DNA of 64,000 bases. Source: Flavobacteriales bacterium (lineage in GTDB: Bacteria > Bacteroidota > Bacteroidia > Flavobacteriales_D > Parvicellaceae). The notes under the pieces are model-generated. The model was given only the letters and a program-made list of their open reading frames with translations, had not been told where the DNA came from and searched no databases. The stretch lies in assembly GCA_025210295.1 (NCBI GenBank), contig JAOASC010000016.1:248001-312000 (forward strand), given 5' to 3'. The position numbers and the translations under genes were made by a program. Positions 1 through 8,711 of the stretch are shown here, in pieces (the first letter of the stretch is position 1; each line of letters opens with the position of its first letter).

Positions 1-2471
1 GTAAACTGGTAAGGTCCATCAGGTAATCCATTCGCTACAAATTTATTACCATTTAATAAACCAGTGTTGGTATTATCAGTCCAATTTCCACCTGCATCAA
101 TAGCACCTGTTAACCCTTCAAATAAATATACATCTCCATTACTACAAGCTTGGAAATTAGAAACTGCAGTTCCTGTATTTGTTTGTGTAGCAGCGTTAAT
201 AACCACAGTTGCAGTATCGGCATCACATGTATTTGTAACAATATAATAAACTTCGTTTCCAACTAAACTAAATGCTCCAGTATTTGCTGTTGTATCATCA
301 ACAATAACTGCCGAATTTGAAGGATATTCCCAATCTCCTGCATTTGTTAATTGATTTGAAAGCTGACTCCATAAATCAATTGTATCTCCAGCACAAGCAG
401 CTAAAGGCTCTTGAGGCCCCTCACCTGCATATCCTTCCATTGAATAATCTGAAACGATTAAGTTGATAATTCCACTTTGAGTAGAAGAAGACCCACCTAC
501 ATAAAATAAGATGGTATCTCCAGGAGTTGCTCCACAAATTTCAACACTTCCGTTACCATACGATCCACAAACACTATATGAAGATGAAGTATAAGCGCTT
601 GCATAAGCAACTTGACCAAAAGTCTCCATACTATCACATATTAAAGTATCATAAGCATAGGCTCCTACAACTGAAGTAAAATCCGAACCACAAGTTCCAA
701 TCACTAAATGACCTGAAGCTGGTATCACAGTCTTAAACCAAGCTGTATTGTATTGAGTTCCAGGTAAACCACTTTCGTCAGTTTGTAAGGTTGCTCCAAT
801 ATTAGAAAATACTCTAGCAGAAAAATCAGTATTTGGAGTAACTAGAATAGCGTCGCATGTCGAATCATTTAAAATTGGTGTAGCATAAACATAAGGACCT
901 ATCCAATCACCTTCATCTCCACCACCACAATCAGCTTGTAAATAGAACTCATAAATTGCTCCTAAGTTTAAGTTAGCAATAGTATCAATAGTATCACCTA
1001 CAGCAATCATTGTACCTGATCCTTGAGCAAATCCTAGTTCTCCATACTCTATATTCCACATTGTTTCTTGATATCCAGCATTCCAGTTAAAAACAACTGT
1101 ATCCATGTTAGCATAAACTTCTGCCATATCATATGGGTTTGGACATGTAGGTTCATAAATATGTACATCATCAATATACCATCCCTCATCTTGAACAGAA
1201 CCATCAGATTCTAATCTAAATCTAAATCGAACGTCAGATACTGTATAACCAGCTAAGCTAAATTGCTCTTTTTTCCAATGCGAATTATCAACATCATCAG
1301 TATTATCCCATTCACTGTATGAATCCTCATTAAAATAACCTGAGTAACCTCCGATTCCTCTGTAAGTAGACGACGGCAATACAGAATAAGTAGCTCCTCC
1401 ATCAGTAGAGATTTCAACAAAAGCTTCATCACAACAACCTTCCAATTCAGCAATATGCCAAAACTCTAATACAGGAGCTCCTGTACCCGATAAATCTAAA
1501 ATACCTGTTTCATGTAAAATATTATCAGCATTTGAACCATAATCATTATAAGCACTTTGGTTTCCTGAATGCGCTAATGCATTAGTTAGTACCCAATCAG
1601 TATTTGAACTTGCATCATTTTCAAAGAATAAAACACTATCCTCAAAATCTTCCATTAATGGGAATGGATGCATGTTTGGTAAAGTAGTTAAACTTAACAC
1701 AGACCAGTTACTTACATCACCAGCTCCACATGAATCTTGTACATAAACATCATAACCAGTATTAGATGTTAACATAGATAAACTATATGGATTGGTAATA
1801 TTCATAACCGTTGTTCCTGACCCAGGTGTAAATCCAGCTGGACCATATTCAATGTTCCAGTTAGTTGAACCACCAGTTGTCCAACCAATATCTGCACCAC
1901 TTGACGTGATATTTGAAGCTGTTAAAGCTGTTGGTTGTGGACATGACGGAGCAGGTCCCTGTGACATTACAATATCATCGATATAGAAATAGTAATCTCC
2001 TGTACCATAATTAGTATAAAACCTCATGTACATGTCTCCAGGTAATGGAGTAAAGGTAACATTAACCGAAGCACAAGAAGTAGACGGCGAATGATTAGAA
2101 GCATCTATTGTGTATGCTGTTGTCCAAGGACCTGAAGCACTTGCAGAATACTGAACCTCAGTAGTTCCAAACGTAACAGGAGTAGCTCCTCCACCAGACC
2201 AGTCTATAACTTTATACATAAAATCTAAAGTTATTAGCCCTCCATTTGATGTTCCTATCGAACTCGATGTTAAGTTACCTCCTGAACTGGTGTAAATATT
2301 ATCCCTTACCGAAGTGCTCGCCTCGCAAGGGTCTGTTGTAGTGGTTGAGTAGGACCCAGACCAGACGCCCATACTACTTTCAAAATCCTCAGAATATGAA
2401 ATCTGAGCATTTGCATTGTAACCTCCTAGTGTCAGTAGAGACAATGCAAAAAATTTGTAAAATCTTTTCAT
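1..2471 (-). CDS. Large secreted T9SS-type protein, C-terminus outside window
   Basis: Partial gene: the reading frame is open from ATG at 2471 to the left edge, so about 823 residues are seen and the C-terminus is missing. The protein starts with a signal peptide (MKRFYKFFALSLL..., cleavage near NANA/Q). It then follows the architecture of the neighbour at 2637-5450 region by region: a SYSEDFES adhesion-like module, a fibronectin type III-like module, a second module beginning LMEDFEDSVLFFEND, another fn3-like module, and a WFKTVIPASGHL module. The two genes are clear tandem duplicates. The sorting domain should lie beyond base 1. Likely cell surface or secreted; substrate or ligand unknown. 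A possible -7 box TATTTTTG lies upstream at 2512-2519. Confident about family, not about role. Confidence 0.85.
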   Translation of the reverse strand, partial: MKRFYKFFALSLLTLGGYNANAQISYSEDFESSMGVWSGSYSTTTTDPCEASTSVRDNIYTSSGGNLTSSSIGTSNGGLITLDFMYKVIDWSGGGATPVTFGTTEVQYSASASGPWTTAYTIDASNHSPSTSCASVNVTFTPLPGDMYMRFYTNYGTGDYYFYIDDIVMSQGPAPSCPQPTALTASNITSSGADIGWTTGGSTNWNIEYGPAGFTPGSGTTVMNITNPYSLSMLTSNTGYDVYVQDSCGAGDVSNWSVLSLTTLPNMHPFPLMEDFEDSVLFFENDASSNTDWVLTNALAHSGNQSAYNDYGSNADNILHETGILDLSGTGAPVLEFWHIAELEGCCDEAFVEISTDGGATYSVLPSSTYRGIGGYSGYFNEDSYSEWDNTDDVDNSHWKKEQFSLAGYTVSDVRFRFRLESDGSVQDEGWYIDDVHIYEPTCPNPYDMAEVYANMDTVVFNWNAGYQETMWNIEYGELGFAQGSGTMIAVGDTIDTIANLNLGAIYEFYLQADCGGGDEGDWIGPYVYATPILNDSTCDAILVTPNTDFSARVFSNIGATLQTDESGLPGTQYNTAWFKTVIPASGHLVIGTCGSDFTSVVGAYAYDTLICDSMETFGQVAYASAYTSSSYSVCGSYGNGSVEICGATPGDTILFYVGGSSSTQSGIINLIVSDYSMEGYAGEGPQEPLAACAGDTIDLWSQLSNQLTNAGDWEYPSNSAVIVDDTTANTGAFSLVGNEVYYIVTNTCDADTATVVINAATQTNTGTAVSNFQACSNGDVYLFEGLTGAIDAGGNWTDNTNTGLLNGNKFVANGLPDGPYQF

Positions 2472-2570
2472 TTTTTAATCGTTATTAGTTAATAAATCGA
2501 AAATAAAAGTACAAAAATAAATTAACATTAGATTAACATAGTGATCACTTAATCTTATTATTAGACAAAA

Positions 2571-2600
2571 AAAGGCCTGTAGAGCTTTCTACAGGCCTTT
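2571..2600 (-). terminator. Rho-independent terminator
   Basis: Perfect 13-bp stem (AAAGGCCTGTAGA / TCTACAGGCCTTT) with a 4-nt loop. It lies just after the stop of the leftward gene 2637-5450 and is followed on the minus strand by a run of T. The T run on the plus side is also long, so it may work in both directions. Confidence 0.85.
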
Positions 2601-2636
2601 TTTTATAAGCTAAATATGATGTTTTATCCAGCTATT

Positions 2637-5450
2637 CTATTCAATAATCACATTTACATTAAACATTTGATTATCTGTCATTAATCGTATTAAATAGATT
2701 CCTAAATCTATGTTTTCTAAAGAAACTTGTTGTTGGCCTCCAGCTTCCATCATAAAAGTGTCAGTATAGAGCACCTTACCTTGAATGTCGATAACTTCCA
2801 TTACAACTGAGTTTTCTTTTTCATTATTTGTAATGATAAAAGTTCCTTTATTTGGATTAGGGTATACATTAAATATGGTAGGTCCATTTTCCGAAATAGT
2901 TGTGCAATCCACTAAATTTACGGTTACTTGGGTAGAGGATGGAGGACAAACACTGTTATCAACAGTATAAGTAAACTGATATGGTCCATCTGGTAAACCA
3001 TCTGCTATAAACTTACTATCGCTACTTAGCAAACCTGTATTCGTATCATCTTCCCATGTTCCTCCAGCATCAATGGTTCCAGTTAGCCCATTAAACAAAA
3101 AGACATCTCCATTACTACAAGCTACAAAGTTTGACAATGCTTCACCTGAATTGGCTGCTGTTACAGCGTTAATAACTACAGTTGCAGTATCAGCATCACA
3201 TAAATTGGCGACAACATAATAAATTTCATCTCCAATCAATGATAGTGCCCCTGTATTTGCAGTGGTATCATTTACAATAACAAATGGATTAGATGGATAC
3301 TCCCAATAACCATTATTTGATTGCTGATTAGAAAGTTGCTCTCGTAAGTTAATGGTATCACCTGCACATACTGACAATGGTTCATCTGGACCTTCTCCAG
3401 CATACCCGTCAAACGAATAGTCTGAAACTACAAGGTGGATGATTCCACTTTCAGAATAACTCGTCCCCCCAACATAAAACATTACTGTATCACCAGGAGT
3501 TGCCCCACAAATTACGACCGCACCATTACCTGAGGCACCGCAAACACTATAGGTTGATGGTGAATAAGCACCTGCATATCCAATTCTATGAAAAGTTTCC
3601 ATACTGTCACATATTAAAGTATCATTTGCAAAAACTCCAACTATTGAATTAAAATCAGAATTACAAGTCTCAATCAACAGATGGCCTGAAGCTGGAATAA
3701 CAGTTTTAAACCACACTGTATTGTATTGTTCACCTGGTAAATTACTTTCACCCGCTTGCAATGAAGTCCCAATATTGGAAAATATTCTAGTTGAAAAATC
3801 TGTATTAGGACTGACAAAAATAGCGTCACATGTTAAATCATTCAATGCCTCTGTAGCGACAATATGAGGTCCCATCCAGTCACTAACATCTCCACTACCA
3901 CAATCAGCTTGGACATAAAATTCATACACAGCTCCTAAATTTAAGTTTACAATTGTATCCTGAATATCATTTGAGGAAACAACGGTTCCTGTTCCTTGAA
4001 CAAAACCTATTTCTCCATACTCAATATTCCACATTGTTTCTTGATTCCCAGCTGTCCAGCTTATAATAACACTATCCATACTAGAATAAGTGTTCACAAA
4101 GTCAAACGGAGTCGGACAACTCGGTTCATATATCTTTATATCATCAATATACCAACCGTTACCATTATGCTGTGAATATCCATCTGCATCTACGACAAAA
4201 CGGATACGAACATTTGAAACGCTATAATTTCTCAAATCAAAAACTTCTTTTTTCCACCAACTATTATCAGGGCTCCCCCCATCTGTACTCCATTGAGTAT
4301 ATGAGAGATTTGCAAAATAACCAAAATAAGCTCCAGCACTTCTATATTCTGAAGAAAGTAAATTATTATAAGTTACACCACCATCAATTGAGATTTGTAC
4401 ACGACATTGATCGAATTGTTCTGTATTAGCAATATGCCAAAATTCTAATACAGGAGCTCCAGCCATTGATAAGTCTAAAATACCTGTTTCGTGCAAAATA
4501 TTATTCTCGTTTGAATGGTAAATATTCTGTACACTGTGATTTCCTGAATGGGCTAATGTATCGGTTAATATCCAATCAGTATTTGAATTTTCATCGCTTT
4601 CAAAAAACAGAACACTATCTTCAAAATCTTCTAATAAAGGAAAAGGGTGCATACTTGGTTGAGTTGTTACACTAATTACTGTCGAGGCACTAACATCTCC
4701 TACCCCGCAAGAGTCCTGAACATAAATATCATAATTTGTATTTGGGTTTAACATTGTTAAACTAAATGGATTGGGCACATTGAAAGCCTTAGTTCCTGAG
4801 CCAGGCATAAATCCTACTGGACCGTATTCTACATTCCAATTAGCTGCCCCTCCACTTGTCCATAATATATCTACTCCATTTGAAGTAATATTTGAAGCTG
4901 AAACATTTAATGGCTGTGGACAAGAAGAAACTGCCCCTTGGATTAAGTTAATATCATCAATATAAAAATAATAGTCTCCAGTATTATAAGTTGTAACAAA
5001 ACGCATATATAAATCACCTGGACTAGGAGTAAAATTCGCATTGATGGTATTACATGAAGAAGACACATTATGGTTAGAAGCATTTATGGTGTAAATTGTT
5101 TGCCAAGGTCCAGAAGCACTAGCTGCGTATTGAACCTCAGTAACTCCAAACGTTGAATGTGTAGGTAAATTTCCATAATAATCAATCACCTTATATTTAA
5201 AATCTAAAGCAATTGTACCACCATTAGAAGTCCCAATAAGGCCTGAAGTCAAATGACCACCTGATGGATTATAAATATTATCTCTTACAGACATTATGCC
5301 TTCACAGGGCATTATGCTCGAAGTAAAATACGAGCCTGACCAAATTCCCATTCCATTTTCAAAATTTTCGGTATACGAAATTTGAGCATACATTTTGTAG
5401 CTCGTCGTTACTATTAGGGATAGTGCAATTAATTTTAATATTCTTTTCAT
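2637..5450 (-). CDS. Large secreted multidomain protein with T9SS C-terminal sorting domain
   Basis: 937 residues. Signal peptide 1-22 (ends KMYA/Q). Visible modules: SYTENFENGMGIWSG module about 25-170 ending in the YYFYIDDI motif; fn3-like about 175-262; second jelly-roll-like module about 268-440, starting LLEDFEDSV and ending WYIDDIKIYEP; second fn3-like about 445-535; a WFKTVIPASGHLLIETC module about 540-680, resembling pre-peptidase or PKD-like surface modules; and a type A sorting domain about 860-937 with the YPNPNKGTF motif. No peptidase or glycosidase catalytic motif was seen, so adhesion or matrix binding is an inference. Exported by Sec, then by the type IX system, and probably anchored on the surface. 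It is the intact tandem copy of the gene on its left. Confidence 0.88.
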   Translation of the reverse strand: MKRILKLIALSLIVTTSYKMYAQISYTENFENGMGIWSGSYFTSSIMPCEGIMSVRDNIYNPSGGHLTSGLIGTSNGGTIALDFKYKVIDYYGNLPTHSTFGVTEVQYAASASGPWQTIYTINASNHNVSSSCNTINANFTPSPGDLYMRFVTTYNTGDYYFYIDDINLIQGAVSSCPQPLNVSASNITSNGVDILWTSGGAANWNVEYGPVGFMPGSGTKAFNVPNPFSLTMLNPNTNYDIYVQDSCGVGDVSASTVISVTTQPSMHPFPLLEDFEDSVLFFESDENSNTDWILTDTLAHSGNHSVQNIYHSNENNILHETGILDLSMAGAPVLEFWHIANTEQFDQCRVQISIDGGVTYNNLLSSEYRSAGAYFGYFANLSYTQWSTDGGSPDNSWWKKEVFDLRNYSVSNVRIRFVVDADGYSQHNGNGWYIDDIKIYEPSCPTPFDFVNTYSSMDSVIISWTAGNQETMWNIEYGEIGFVQGTGTVVSSNDIQDTIVNLNLGAVYEFYVQADCGSGDVSDWMGPHIVATEALNDLTCDAIFVSPNTDFSTRIFSNIGTSLQAGESNLPGEQYNTVWFKTVIPASGHLLIETCNSDFNSIVGVFANDTLICDSMETFHRIGYAGAYSPSTYSVCGASGNGAVVICGATPGDTVMFYVGGTSYSESGIIHLVVSDYSFDGYAGEGPDEPLSVCAGDTINLREQLSNQQSNNGYWEYPSNPFVIVNDTTANTGALSLIGDEIYYVVANLCDADTATVVINAVTAANSGEALSNFVACSNGDVFLFNGLTGTIDAGGTWEDDTNTGLLSSDSKFIADGLPDGPYQFTYTVDNSVCPPSSTQVTVNLVDCTTISENGPTIFNVYPNPNKGTFIITNNEKENSVVMEVIDIQGKVLYTDTFMMEAGGQQQVSLENIDLGIYLIRLMTDNQMFNVNVIIE

Positions 5451-5481
5451 TTTTTCATTCTATTGATTATAAAATTTTAAG

Positions 5482-5497
5482 TACTTTCACGAAAGTA
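5482..5497. promoter_or_regulatory. 16-bp inverted repeat, possible operator
   Basis: TACTTTC-AC-GAAAGTA is a perfect 7-bp inverted repeat with a 2-bp spacer. It lies in the divergent region between the T9SS gene (start 5450, leftward) and the SDR gene (start 5565, rightward). The size fits a dimeric repressor site. No regulator gene is adjacent, so this is only a candidate. Confidence 0.3.
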
Positions 5498-5564
5498 TAT
5501 GATCACGCATTAATAACTAAATTTTTAATAAAATCTATAGTACTACATCAAAACACTAATCTAT

Positions 5565-6353
5565 ATGAATTTAGAACTAAAAAATAAAACAGCTTTTGTT
5601 TGTGGAAGCACCCAAGGAATAGGTAAAGCAACAGCTATTCAATTAGCCCAACAAGGTGCAAACATTGTGCTTATTGCTCGTAATGAAACAGCCTTAATAA
5701 CAATAAAGAATAGCCTACCAACTTCTGAAAATCAAAAACACGATTATATTGCTGTTGATTTCTCTAATCCAGCAAACGTTTCGGCTAAAATTAGCGCGTA
5801 TATCAAAAAACACCCTTATGCTAACATACTTGTCAATAACACTGGTGGCCCTGCTGGCGGATTAGCAATTGACGCCAATACAGATGAATTTATTCATGCT
5901 TTTAACATGCACCTCATTAACAATCAAATTCTTGCTAAGCACTTAGTTCCTTTGATGAAAGAAAATGGTTACGGGCGCATTATTAACATCATTTCAACTT
6001 CTGTAAAACAACCTTTGAACGGTTTGGGGGTGTCTAACACAATAAGAGGAGCTGTTGCTAACTGGTCAAAAACTCTAGCTAATGAACTAGGTCAATACAA
6101 CATCACTGTCAATAATGTATTACCAGGAGCAACCAATACCATTCGTTTAAAAACAATTATTGAAAACAAAGCTTCAAAATCGGGTCAATCAATTGATGAA
6201 GTTAGTCAAACGATGACCAGTCAAGTTCCCATGTTAAGGTTTGCAGAAGCTGAAGAGATAGCCAATGGCGTTGCGTTTCTAGCGTCCCCAGCAGCAAGTT
6301 ATATTAATGGAGTTAACTTGCCTATTGATGGGGGAAGAACAAAGTCACTTTGA
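5565..6353 (+). CDS. Atypical short-chain dehydrogenase/reductase
   Basis: 262 residues, Rossmann-fold SDR. The N-terminal cofactor loop GSTQGIG (about 14-20) and an NNTGG motif are present, and the C-terminus has the usual INGVNLPIDGG. Aligned with FabG at 27468-28208, the catalytic YxxxK is replaced: the region reads GVSNTIRGAVANWSKTLANELG-like, giving SxxxR where Tyr and Lys should be. I recall the same deviation in a divergent group of bacterial SDR proteins, so it is probably subfamily-typical rather than a mutation. The reaction is therefore unknown; 3-oxoacyl-ACP reductase would be a poor label. Stands alone, divergent from the T9SS gene. Confidence 0.85.
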   Translation: MNLELKNKTAFVCGSTQGIGKATAIQLAQQGANIVLIARNETALITIKNSLPTSENQKHDYIAVDFSNPANVSAKISAYIKKHPYANILVNNTGGPAGGLAIDANTDEFIHAFNMHLINNQILAKHLVPLMKENGYGRIINIISTSVKQPLNGLGVSNTIRGAVANWSKTLANELGQYNITVNNVLPGATNTIRLKTIIENKASKSGQSIDEVSQTMTSQVPMLRFAEAEEIANGVAFLASPAASYINGVNLPIDGGRTKSL

Positions 6354-6457
6354 TCTTATAATAAATCAGTTTTAAGGCTGACAAATCTCACTTAAACAGT
6401 TTGCTTGAATAGCTATCTTAGAGGTGTAGAAATTAAATAACACAAAAAAGTAAAAGT

Positions 6458-6877
6458 ATGACGCAAACCGTTGAGATTAATCAAGGAGAGATTAAAATTA
6501 AATTTAATGAGCCAGTTAAAGGAAAAGTTAGTTTAAAAGACCTAGGTATCGAAAGTGAATCAATCACATTAGAGAGTGGGTTATTGAGGCTAGTTTTTGA
6601 TATGGAAGGAATTGGGGAACACCATTATTTTCAGGTACCAACCATGACTATTGTTTATGAAGAAGAAGTTGGAGAAACCCATTGGCAATGTGATTTTAAC
6701 GAGGAAACAATAGTCGATAAGACAGACCACCATGGTCACTCGACAGTGATTTTATTAAATAGAAAAAAATTAAGTGAATTGGAGCATAGACATGAAAACA
6801 CTTTAATTCTACACGCTGAATTCCCTCAGCCTGTTCATTTGAGTACAACAAAGTCTACCATCAATTTCTTTAATTAA
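6458..6877 (+). CDS. Conserved small soluble protein, function unknown
   Basis: 139 residues, no signal peptide or membrane segment. The sequence is mostly predicted beta strand (EIKIKF, SITLESGLLRLVFDM, MTIVYEEEV) with a His/Asp-rich stretch DKTDHHGHS near residue 90 and another HRHEN near 112. The fold could be a small beta sandwich; metal binding by the His-rich loop is possible but not shown. Not recognised. It is followed directly by a hairpin terminator, so it seems to be a single-gene unit. ATG start at 6458, with no Shine-Dalgarno, as elsewhere here. Confidence 0.7.
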   Translation: MTQTVEINQGEIKIKFNEPVKGKVSLKDLGIESESITLESGLLRLVFDMEGIGEHHYFQVPTMTIVYEEEVGETHWQCDFNEETIVDKTDHHGHSTVILLNRKKLSELEHRHENTLILHAEFPQPVHLSTTKSTINFFN

Positions 6878-6910
6878 AATTATTGAATAATTAATTTATA
6901 ACTTATATTT

Positions 6911-6946
6911 ATAATGCCTTGCACCTGAGAAAGTGCAAGGCATTAT
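6911..6946 (+). terminator. Hairpin terminator after 6458-6877 gene
   Basis: Perfect 14-bp stem ATAATGCCTTGCAC / GTGCAAGGCATTAT with an 8-nt loop; the T tract is weak. An upstream TTG at 6919 in frame with the next gene lies inside this hairpin, which argues for the ATG at 6964 as that gene's start. Confidence 0.7.
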
Positions 6947-6963
6947 TTATAAAACCCTTTTAT

Positions 6964-7809
6964 ATGTTTAGTGCCGAAGATTTCCTTTCCATGAAATCAA
7001 AAGAAGATTTTATAGAGATTGCGAATAAAAAAGAGATAAAAATTTCTAAAGTTTTAAAGAAATTAAATTACGAAGAAGAACTTAAAAAACTCCAAGTTGA
7101 ATTGGTTAATTTGCAACAATGGGTTTCCAAAAATAAATTAAGAGTTGCTGTAATTTTTGAAGGACGTGATGCAGCTGGAAAGGGAGGTTCGATTAGACGT
7201 TTTACAGAACACTTAAATCCACGTTCGATGCGTGTTGTTGCCTTAGCAAAACCTACCGAAGTTGAAAAGGGTCAATGGTACTTTAGACGTTACATAAAAG
7301 AATTGCCTAACCCTGGAGAAATTGTTTTCTTTGATAGAAGTTGGTATAACAGAGCTGTTGTTGAGCCTGTTATGGGATTTTGTACAAAAGAACAGTATGA
7401 TAAATACATGGTCCAAGTACCTGAGTTTGAACATATGCTATATGAAGATGGTGTTATTCTTATCAAGTTTTGGTTTTCAATCTCTAAAAATGAACAGATT
7501 AAACGTTTTGAAAGTCGTCTCAATAACCCTTTAAAAATATGGAAGTTTAGTCCTGTTGACAAGCGAGGGCAAGAATTATGGGATGATTATACTTTTTATA
7601 AGGAACAAATGTTTAGTAAAACACATACTTCATACAGTCCTTGGATTATTGTAAAAACCAATGACAAAAAAGAAGCTAGATTGGAAAGTATTAGATATGT
7701 GCTTTCTCAATTTGAATACGATGGAAAAAAAGATGCTTCTACTACCCTATTTCCTGACCCAAATATCATCAATAGATACCATAGACATGTAAAACAAATC
7801 GATAACTAA
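6964..7809 (+). CDS. ppk2: Polyphosphate kinase 2 family protein, copy 1
   Basis: 281 residues. PPK2 transfers phosphate between inorganic polyphosphate and nucleotides, in the cytoplasm. Walker A FEGRDAAGKGG at about 65-75, Walker B FFDRSWYNR at about 122-130, and the downstream lid region with RFESR and WKFSPVD are all intact. The length and the EGRDAAGKGG form fit class I enzymes, which mainly use nucleoside diphosphates; the preferred direction cannot be read from sequence. The ATG at 6964 is chosen because an in-frame TTG at 6919 falls inside a terminator hairpin; ATG 6991 is a further alternative. Only 7 bases separate it from a second PPK2 gene, so the pair is co-transcribed. Confidence 0.93.
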   Translation: MFSAEDFLSMKSKEDFIEIANKKEIKISKVLKKLNYEEELKKLQVELVNLQQWVSKNKLRVAVIFEGRDAAGKGGSIRRFTEHLNPRSMRVVALAKPTEVEKGQWYFRRYIKELPNPGEIVFFDRSWYNRAVVEPVMGFCTKEQYDKYMVQVPEFEHMLYEDGVILIKFWFSISKNEQIKRFESRLNNPLKIWKFSPVDKRGQELWDDYTFYKEQMFSKTHTSYSPWIIVKTNDKKEARLESIRYVLSQFEYDGKKDASTTLFPDPNIINRYHRHVKQIDN

Positions 7810-7816
7810 ATCAATT

Positions 7817-8638
7817 ATGGAACTAGAAACAATAAATTTAACCGAAGAAGACATCAAAGTATTAAATTCCAAAGCTGGTTTAAAACGTTTAATTTCATAC
7901 CCCAAAATTGATTTAAAGAAAACGATTCGTTATGTTAATTACGAAAAGTATTTGGATGAACTACAAGTCGAATTAATTCAATTACACAATTGGGTGATTA
8001 ACAACAATAAAAAAATGATTGTTGTTTTTGAAGGAAGAGATGCAGCTGGTAAAGGTGGAGCTATCCGAAGAATAACGGAACATATCAACCCTCGTCACTT
8101 TAAAATCGTCGCACTTCCAAAACCAGATGAAGTTGAAAAAGGGCAATGGTATTTTCAACGTTATGTCAACCAATTACCCAAAGAAGGCGAAATTGTTTTC
8201 TTTGACCGTAGTTGGTATAATAGAGCAATTGTTGAACCTGTGAATGGTTTTTGTACTCCTGAAGAATACGATACTTTTATGAATCAAGTGAATCATTTTG
8301 AAAAAATGATTACCGAATCAGGAACAATTTTAATCAAACTCTATTTTTCAATCTCAAAGGAAGAACAGGCTAAACGTTTTGAAGACATCAAGAAGAATCC
8401 ACTAAAAAAATGGAAAATGACACCTGTTGATGAAAATGCTCAGGAACTTTGGGATGTGTATACCAAATATAAAAAAGCCATGCAGAAAAAAACTAATACC
8501 AAGTATGCTCCATGGAAAATTATCAAAGCGAATAAGAAGACAAAAGCTAGAATCGCTGCAATTGAACATCTATTAGCTGTAACTCCGTATGACAATAAAA
8601 ATGAGGAATTATTAAATAGTTTTACCAGAGAAGAATAG
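7817..8638 (+). CDS. ppk2: Polyphosphate kinase 2 family protein, copy 2
   Basis: 273 residues, paralogous to the gene just upstream over its whole length. Walker A EGRDAAGKGG is at about 72-81 and Walker B FFDRSWYNR at about 128-136; the lid segment KKWKMTPVD is present. Both copies look catalytically complete, yet they differ along most of their surface, so the duplication is not recent. A heteromeric enzyme, or two enzymes with different nucleotide preferences, are both possible. It ends just before a bidirectional terminator. Confidence 0.93.
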   Translation: MELETINLTEEDIKVLNSKAGLKRLISYPKIDLKKTIRYVNYEKYLDELQVELIQLHNWVINNNKKMIVVFEGRDAAGKGGAIRRITEHINPRHFKIVALPKPDEVEKGQWYFQRYVNQLPKEGEIVFFDRSWYNRAIVEPVNGFCTPEEYDTFMNQVNHFEKMITESGTILIKLYFSISKEEQAKRFEDIKKNPLKKWKMTPVDENAQELWDVYTKYKKAMQKKTNTKYAPWKIIKANKKTKARIAAIEHLLAVTPYDNKNEELLNSFTREE

Positions 8639-8655
8639 CCCTTAAATCAAATCAT

Positions 8656-8692
8656 AAAAAAAGCTGTAATTAAAATTAATTACAGCTTTTTT
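8656..8692. terminator. Bidirectional terminator
   Basis: 13-bp core stem AAGCTGTAATTAA / TTAATTACAGCTT with A and T runs on both sides. It lies between the convergent ppk2 and acyl-CoA dehydrogenase genes and can serve both. Confidence 0.85.
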
Positions 8693-8711
8693 ATTTATAT
8701 GTCTCTAACTA

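Noticed and set aside
6919-6963. TTG start for the first ppk2 gene at 6919
   Set aside because: It lies inside a perfect 14-bp terminator hairpin; ATG 6964 gives a normal N-terminus.
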